From assembly GCF_014489475.1 (NCBI RefSeq), contig NZ_CP060820.1:558001-622000 (forward strand): a stretch of DNA of 64,000 nt. Direction: 5' to 3'. The notes below the pieces were generated by a model. That model was not told the DNA's origin. It ran no database searches and saw nothing but the letters and a program-made list of their open reading frames with translations. Numbering within the stretch: position 1 is the first letter of the stretch; each line of letters starts with the position of its first letter. Source of the DNA: Lysobacter terrestris. Its GTDB lineage: Bacteria; Pseudomonadota; Gammaproteobacteria; Xanthomonadales; Xanthomonadaceae. Below are positions 61,031-64,000 of the stretch, piece by piece. The translations under genes were made by a program, and so were the position numbers.

Positions 61031-64000
61031 TCAGAACGCCACGGGCAGGGAGGGATCCACTTCCCGCTCCGCCACCGCGCGCGGCTGCATCGGCACCGCG
61101 CGCTCCAGCAACGCCGCCAGCATCGCCAGCGTCATCGGCTTGCGGATGAAGTGATCGAATCCCGCCTCGAGTGCCTCCGGCTCCGCGCCGGCATCGGCGC
61201 GCGCGGTCACTGCGATTAGCGGCGGCGCGAAGCCCTGGATGCGCAGCTGCCGCGCCAGGGCGAGTCCGTCCATGCCGGGCAGGTCGAGGTCGAGCAGCGC
61301 CGCGTCGAACGGCGTGGTGACGACCGCGGCCAGCGCGGCCAGGCCATGCGCCACGTGCACGACGTGGTGGCCCTGCAGGCGCAGCAGGCCGACCAGCACG
61401 TCGGCGACGGTCGGGTCGTCCTCGACCAGCAGCAGCGACAGGCTCCGGCGCCCGTCCGCCACGGCGGGCATGCCCGCTTCCGGCGCAACGCCGCCTGCGG
61501 CGCTCGTCGCGGCCGCAGCCGCGGCCAATGGCAGGCTGACGCTGAAGCGCGTGCCTTCGCCCGGCGCGCTGTCGATCTCGATCCGGCCCCCCATCGCCGC
61601 GGCGAGCTCCTGGCTGATCGCCAACCCGAGGCCGCTGCCGCCGTAGCGCGCGCTGGTGCGCACGCCTTCGGCCTGTTCGAAGCGGCGGAACAGCCGCGAT
61701 TTCTGCTCGGCATTGAGCCCGGGGCCGGTATCGGCGACTTCGAAACACACGCCCTCTTCCGCGCGCTTCGCCACCGCGAGCGTGACCTTGCCGTGCTCGG
61801 TGAACTTCACCGCGTTGCCAAGCAGGTTGAGCAGGATCTGGCGCACGCGCGCGGCATCGCCGCGCAGGTGGCGCGGCGTGTCCTCGCCGATCGCCATCGC
61901 GAAGGCGAGCCCGCGCTGCCGCGCCAGCGGCCCGACCAGGGCCGCGAGCTCTTCCATCAATGCATGCAGGTCGAAGGGTTCGTCGGCCAGGTCCAGCCGG
62001 TCCGATTCGATGCGCGCCAGGTCGAGCGCGTCGTTGACTAGCCGCAGCAGGTGCTCGCCGGCGCCGCGGATCGCGCCGACGTAGCCGCGCTGCTGCGGGT
62101 TGAGCGGCGTGCTCAGCAGCAGTTCGCTCATGCCCAGCACCCCGGTCATCGGCGTGCGCACCTCGTGGCCGAGCGTGGCGAGGAACCGGGTCTTGGCGTG
62201 CGAGGCCTGCTCGGCTAGGTCGCGCTTCTGCTGCGCCATCTGCCAGGCATGGCGCCGCCGCAGGCGCGTGCGGTAGGCATCGGCCAGCAGTGCGAGCAGT
62301 GCCACGCCCGCGCAGGCGAGCAGCGCCATCGCCCACCACGTGCGCCACCACGGCGGCTGCACCGCGAACGCAACCGTCTGCACCGGCGACCACAGGTTGT
62401 CCGCGGCGCGGCCCTGCACCTGCAGGCGGTAGCGCCCCGGCTTCAGGCGCGAGAACACGCGTTCGCCGGCGCCGCCCGTCTGCACCCAGCTGTTGTCGTA
62501 GCCGTCGAGGCGGAAACGGTAGGCGTGCGAATGCGCGTCGTTGAACGACAGCAACCGCGCGACGAAGCGGATGTCGCGGTCGTCGTGGGCGATGGCGATT
62601 GCGCCGTCGGGCGCGAACGCCACCTTGTCGTCGCCGCGCAACGCGTCGATGGATTCGATCACCAGTCGCGGCGCAGCGCCGCGATCCTTCATCGCGGCCG
62701 GATCGAAGATGACCAGCCCTTCGGCGCTGCCGGCGAGGATGCGGCCATCGCCGGGCCGTACCACCGGCGCGTCGGCGAATTCCTGGCCGGGCAAGCCGTC
62801 GTGCACGCCGAAGATGCGCACCGAACGGTCGGCGGGATCGACGCGGATCAGTCCGCGCACGCTGGTGAGCCAGAGCCGGCCGGTGAGGTCGACGACCAGG
62901 CCGCTGGGCTCGAGCGCGGGAAAGCCGGCGCGCGCATCGATCGCCGCTTCCTCGGCCAGGCGCGCGCCGTCCCAGCGATAACTTTCCACCGCGCCGAAGC
63001 GCGCCAGCCACATGCGCCCGTTCTCGCCGGCGGCGAAACCGAACACGTGCCGCGGCGGCCCGCCCGGCACCGCCTCGAAGCGGCGCGCGCCGGCATTCCA
63101 CATCAGCAAGCCGCCCGAGCCGGCCAGCCACAACGCGCCATCGGGCCCGCGCCCGACCTGCTCGATGAAGAAGTCGTGCGGCAGGCCGCCCTGCCCGGCC
63201 GGGAACGACGCCAGCACGCGACCGTCCTCGTCGCGCTGCTGCACGCCGCGCTCGGTCGCCAGCCACAGGGTGCCGTCGTCGGTCTGGGCGAAGCGTGCCT
63301 CGCCGAACAGGGTGGCGTCTTCCGCCGAATCGCGGACCCAGCGCGTGACGCCCCCGGACGCCGGATCGATGCGCGCCACGCCTTCCTGCCAGCTCACCCA
63401 CGCCTGCCCGCGCCGGTCCTCGAACACGCCGGCGAGCACGTAACCGTCGCCGACGTTGCGCGCCACGTGCGTCGCCACGCCGGATTCGGGGTCGAGGCGA
63501 TCGAGGGTCCCGCCGGTGCCCACCAGCCACATGCTGCCGTTGCCGGCGGGCGCGATGCCGCGCACGTGCGCGTTGGCGGGCGACTCGGGCGCGTCGGGAC
63601 GGCGCGACAGCACCGAGAAGCGCCGCCAGTTCGCCGGCAGGTACCACAGGCCGCTGTTGTAGCTGACAAACCACAGGCCGCCTTCGCGGTCCTCGTGCAC
63701 GCCGATCCACAACGGACGCACCGGGCCGTTGGCGACGCTGCTGTACAGCGGCACCGGCTCGATGCGGCCGTCACCCTCGAAGCCCAGCCCCGCCGGGATG
63801 TCGAACCAGTGCAGGCCGCTGCGGTCGCGCCGCAGCACCTGCAGCACCTTTCCGCCATCGGCCAGCGCGGCCCACGGCGACCTCGAATAGCGGCCATCGG
63901 GGCGCCGCACGCTGACGCCTTCCGGCGTGCCGATCCACACCGTGCCGTCGCGGTCGGCGCTGAGGCCGTTCACCACCGGCGAGTTCAGGGCGTCGGTGGG
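61031..64000 (-). CDS. Hybrid two-component sensor kinase with beta-propeller sensor (N terminus outside window)
   Basis: The frame is open through the right edge, so the true start is missing. Domains in order: Reg_prop beta-propeller repeats (DRDGTVWIGTPEGVSV, DGTLWLATERGV, GRLWLTSVRGLIRVDP); a Y_Y_Y domain near 62500 (YRFRLDGYDNSW); one membrane helix near 62300 (WAMALLACAGVALLALLADAY); HisKA with FLATLGHEVRTPMTGVLGM near 62165; HATPase with LLGNAVKFTEHG and YGGSGLGLAIS; and a receiver domain with ALLDLDLPGMDG near 61285. Related propeller hybrids sense glycans in Bacteroidetes, but the ligand here is unknown. No output regulator is adjacent. Confidence 0.93.
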   Translation of the reverse strand, partial: PTDALNSPVVNGLSADRDGTVWIGTPEGVSVRRPDGRYSRSPWAALADGGKVLQVLRRDRSGLHWFDIPAGLGFEGDGRIEPVPLYSSVANGPVRPLWIGVHEDREGGLWFVSYNSGLWYLPANWRRFSVLSRRPDAPESPANAHVRGIAPAGNGSMWLVGTGGTLDRLDPESGVATHVARNVGDGYVLAGVFEDRRGQAWVSWQEGVARIDPASGGVTRWVRDSAEDATLFGEARFAQTDDGTLWLATERGVQQRDEDGRVLASFPAGQGGLPHDFFIEQVGRGPDGALWLAGSGGLLMWNAGARRFEAVPGGPPRHVFGFAAGENGRMWLARFGAVESYRWDGARLAEEAAIDARAGFPALEPSGLVVDLTGRLWLTSVRGLIRVDPADRSVRIFGVHDGLPGQEFADAPVVRPGDGRILAGSAEGLVIFDPAAMKDRGAAPRLVIESIDALRGDDKVAFAPDGAIAIAHDDRDIRFVARLLSFNDAHSHAYRFRLDGYDNSWVQTGGAGERVFSRLKPGRYRLQVQGRAADNLWSPVQTVAFAVQPPWWRTWWAMALLACAGVALLALLADAYRTRLRRRHAWQMAQQKRDLAEQASHAKTRFLATLGHEVRTPMTGVLGMSELLLSTPLNPQQRGYVGAIRGAGEHLLRLVNDALDLARIESDRLDLADEPFDLHALMEELAALVGPLARQRGLAFAMAIGEDTPRHLRGDAARVRQILLNLLGNAVKFTEHGKVTLAVAKRAEEGVCFEVADTGPGLNAEQKSRLFRRFEQAEGVRTSARYGGSGLGLAISQELAAAMGGRIEIDSAPGEGTRFSVSLPLAAAAAATSAAGGVAPEAGMPAVADGRRSLSLLLVEDDPTVADVLVGLLRLQGHHVVHVAHGLAALAAVVTTPFDAALLDLDLPGMDGLALARQLRIQGFAPPLIAVTARADAGAEPEALEAGFDHFIRKPMTLAMLAALLERAVPMQPRAVAEREVDPSLPVAF

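Overview
The window is high-GC (roughly two thirds G+C by eye), gene-dense chromosome from a gammaproteobacterium, most likely a Xanthomonadaceae member of the Lysobacter/Luteimonas/Xanthomonas type. This rests on the gene content and order: a fused cysNC beside cysD, amgK-murU, an hprK-rapZ-EIIA-HPr-EI cluster behind rpoN-hpf, pilT-pilU, and a SUF operon followed by a Rieske protein. The genus is inference. I saw no rRNA, tRNA or CRISPR array, and no stretch over about 300 bases without a gene.

Layout. 1-3236: end of a SUF iron-sulfur operon (sufD partial, sufS, a small membrane protein, a GNAT, a Rieske ferredoxin). 3255-6227: Fur-type operators, a TonB-dependent siderophore receptor and a PepSY membrane protein. 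6246-9560: HutD/Ves protein, ComEA-like HhH protein, M20 peptidase, GlsB-type membrane protein. 9635-21099: an almost complete assimilatory sulfate/cysteine regulon (cysNC, cysD divergent from cysJ-cysI-cysH, then a CysB-type regulator divergent from cysG-cysK). 21263-25967: amgK-murU, and hda, an AI-2E-type permease and a DUF2066 protein on the other strand. 26169-29842: purM, a membrane protein, purN and two tandem DUF3108 genes.

29863-32650 is an accessory patch between two near-identical hairpins: an intact IS30 element, a Braun-lipoprotein-like gene, an L,D-transpeptidase-like gene without a canonical start codon, and a degenerate integron attC-like site. It is the most unusual part of the window.

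32673-37822: envelope genes murA, ibaG, kdsD, kdsC, lptC, lptA, lptB. 37989-46014: rpoN, hpf, hprK, rapZ, mannose-type EIIA, HPr, EI and mgtE, a regulatory phosphotransferase cluster with HPr kinase and no ptsN. 46031-51274: a cold-shock/DUF1294 protein, pyrB, ruvX, algH, an M49-like lipoprotein peptidase, tag and a small basic protein. 51351-55893: pilU, pilT, yggS, proC and a DUF4426 lipoprotein. 55924-60987: an orphan BtuF-like binding protein, pdxH, dodecin, aroK, aroB, a WGR-like protein and hemE. 61031 to the end: a hybrid two-component kinase that runs off the window.

Several families of palindromic intergenic repeats (REP/BIME-like) are spread through the window. One copy sits directly against the cysI ribosome binding site, and another supplies the aroB stop codon.
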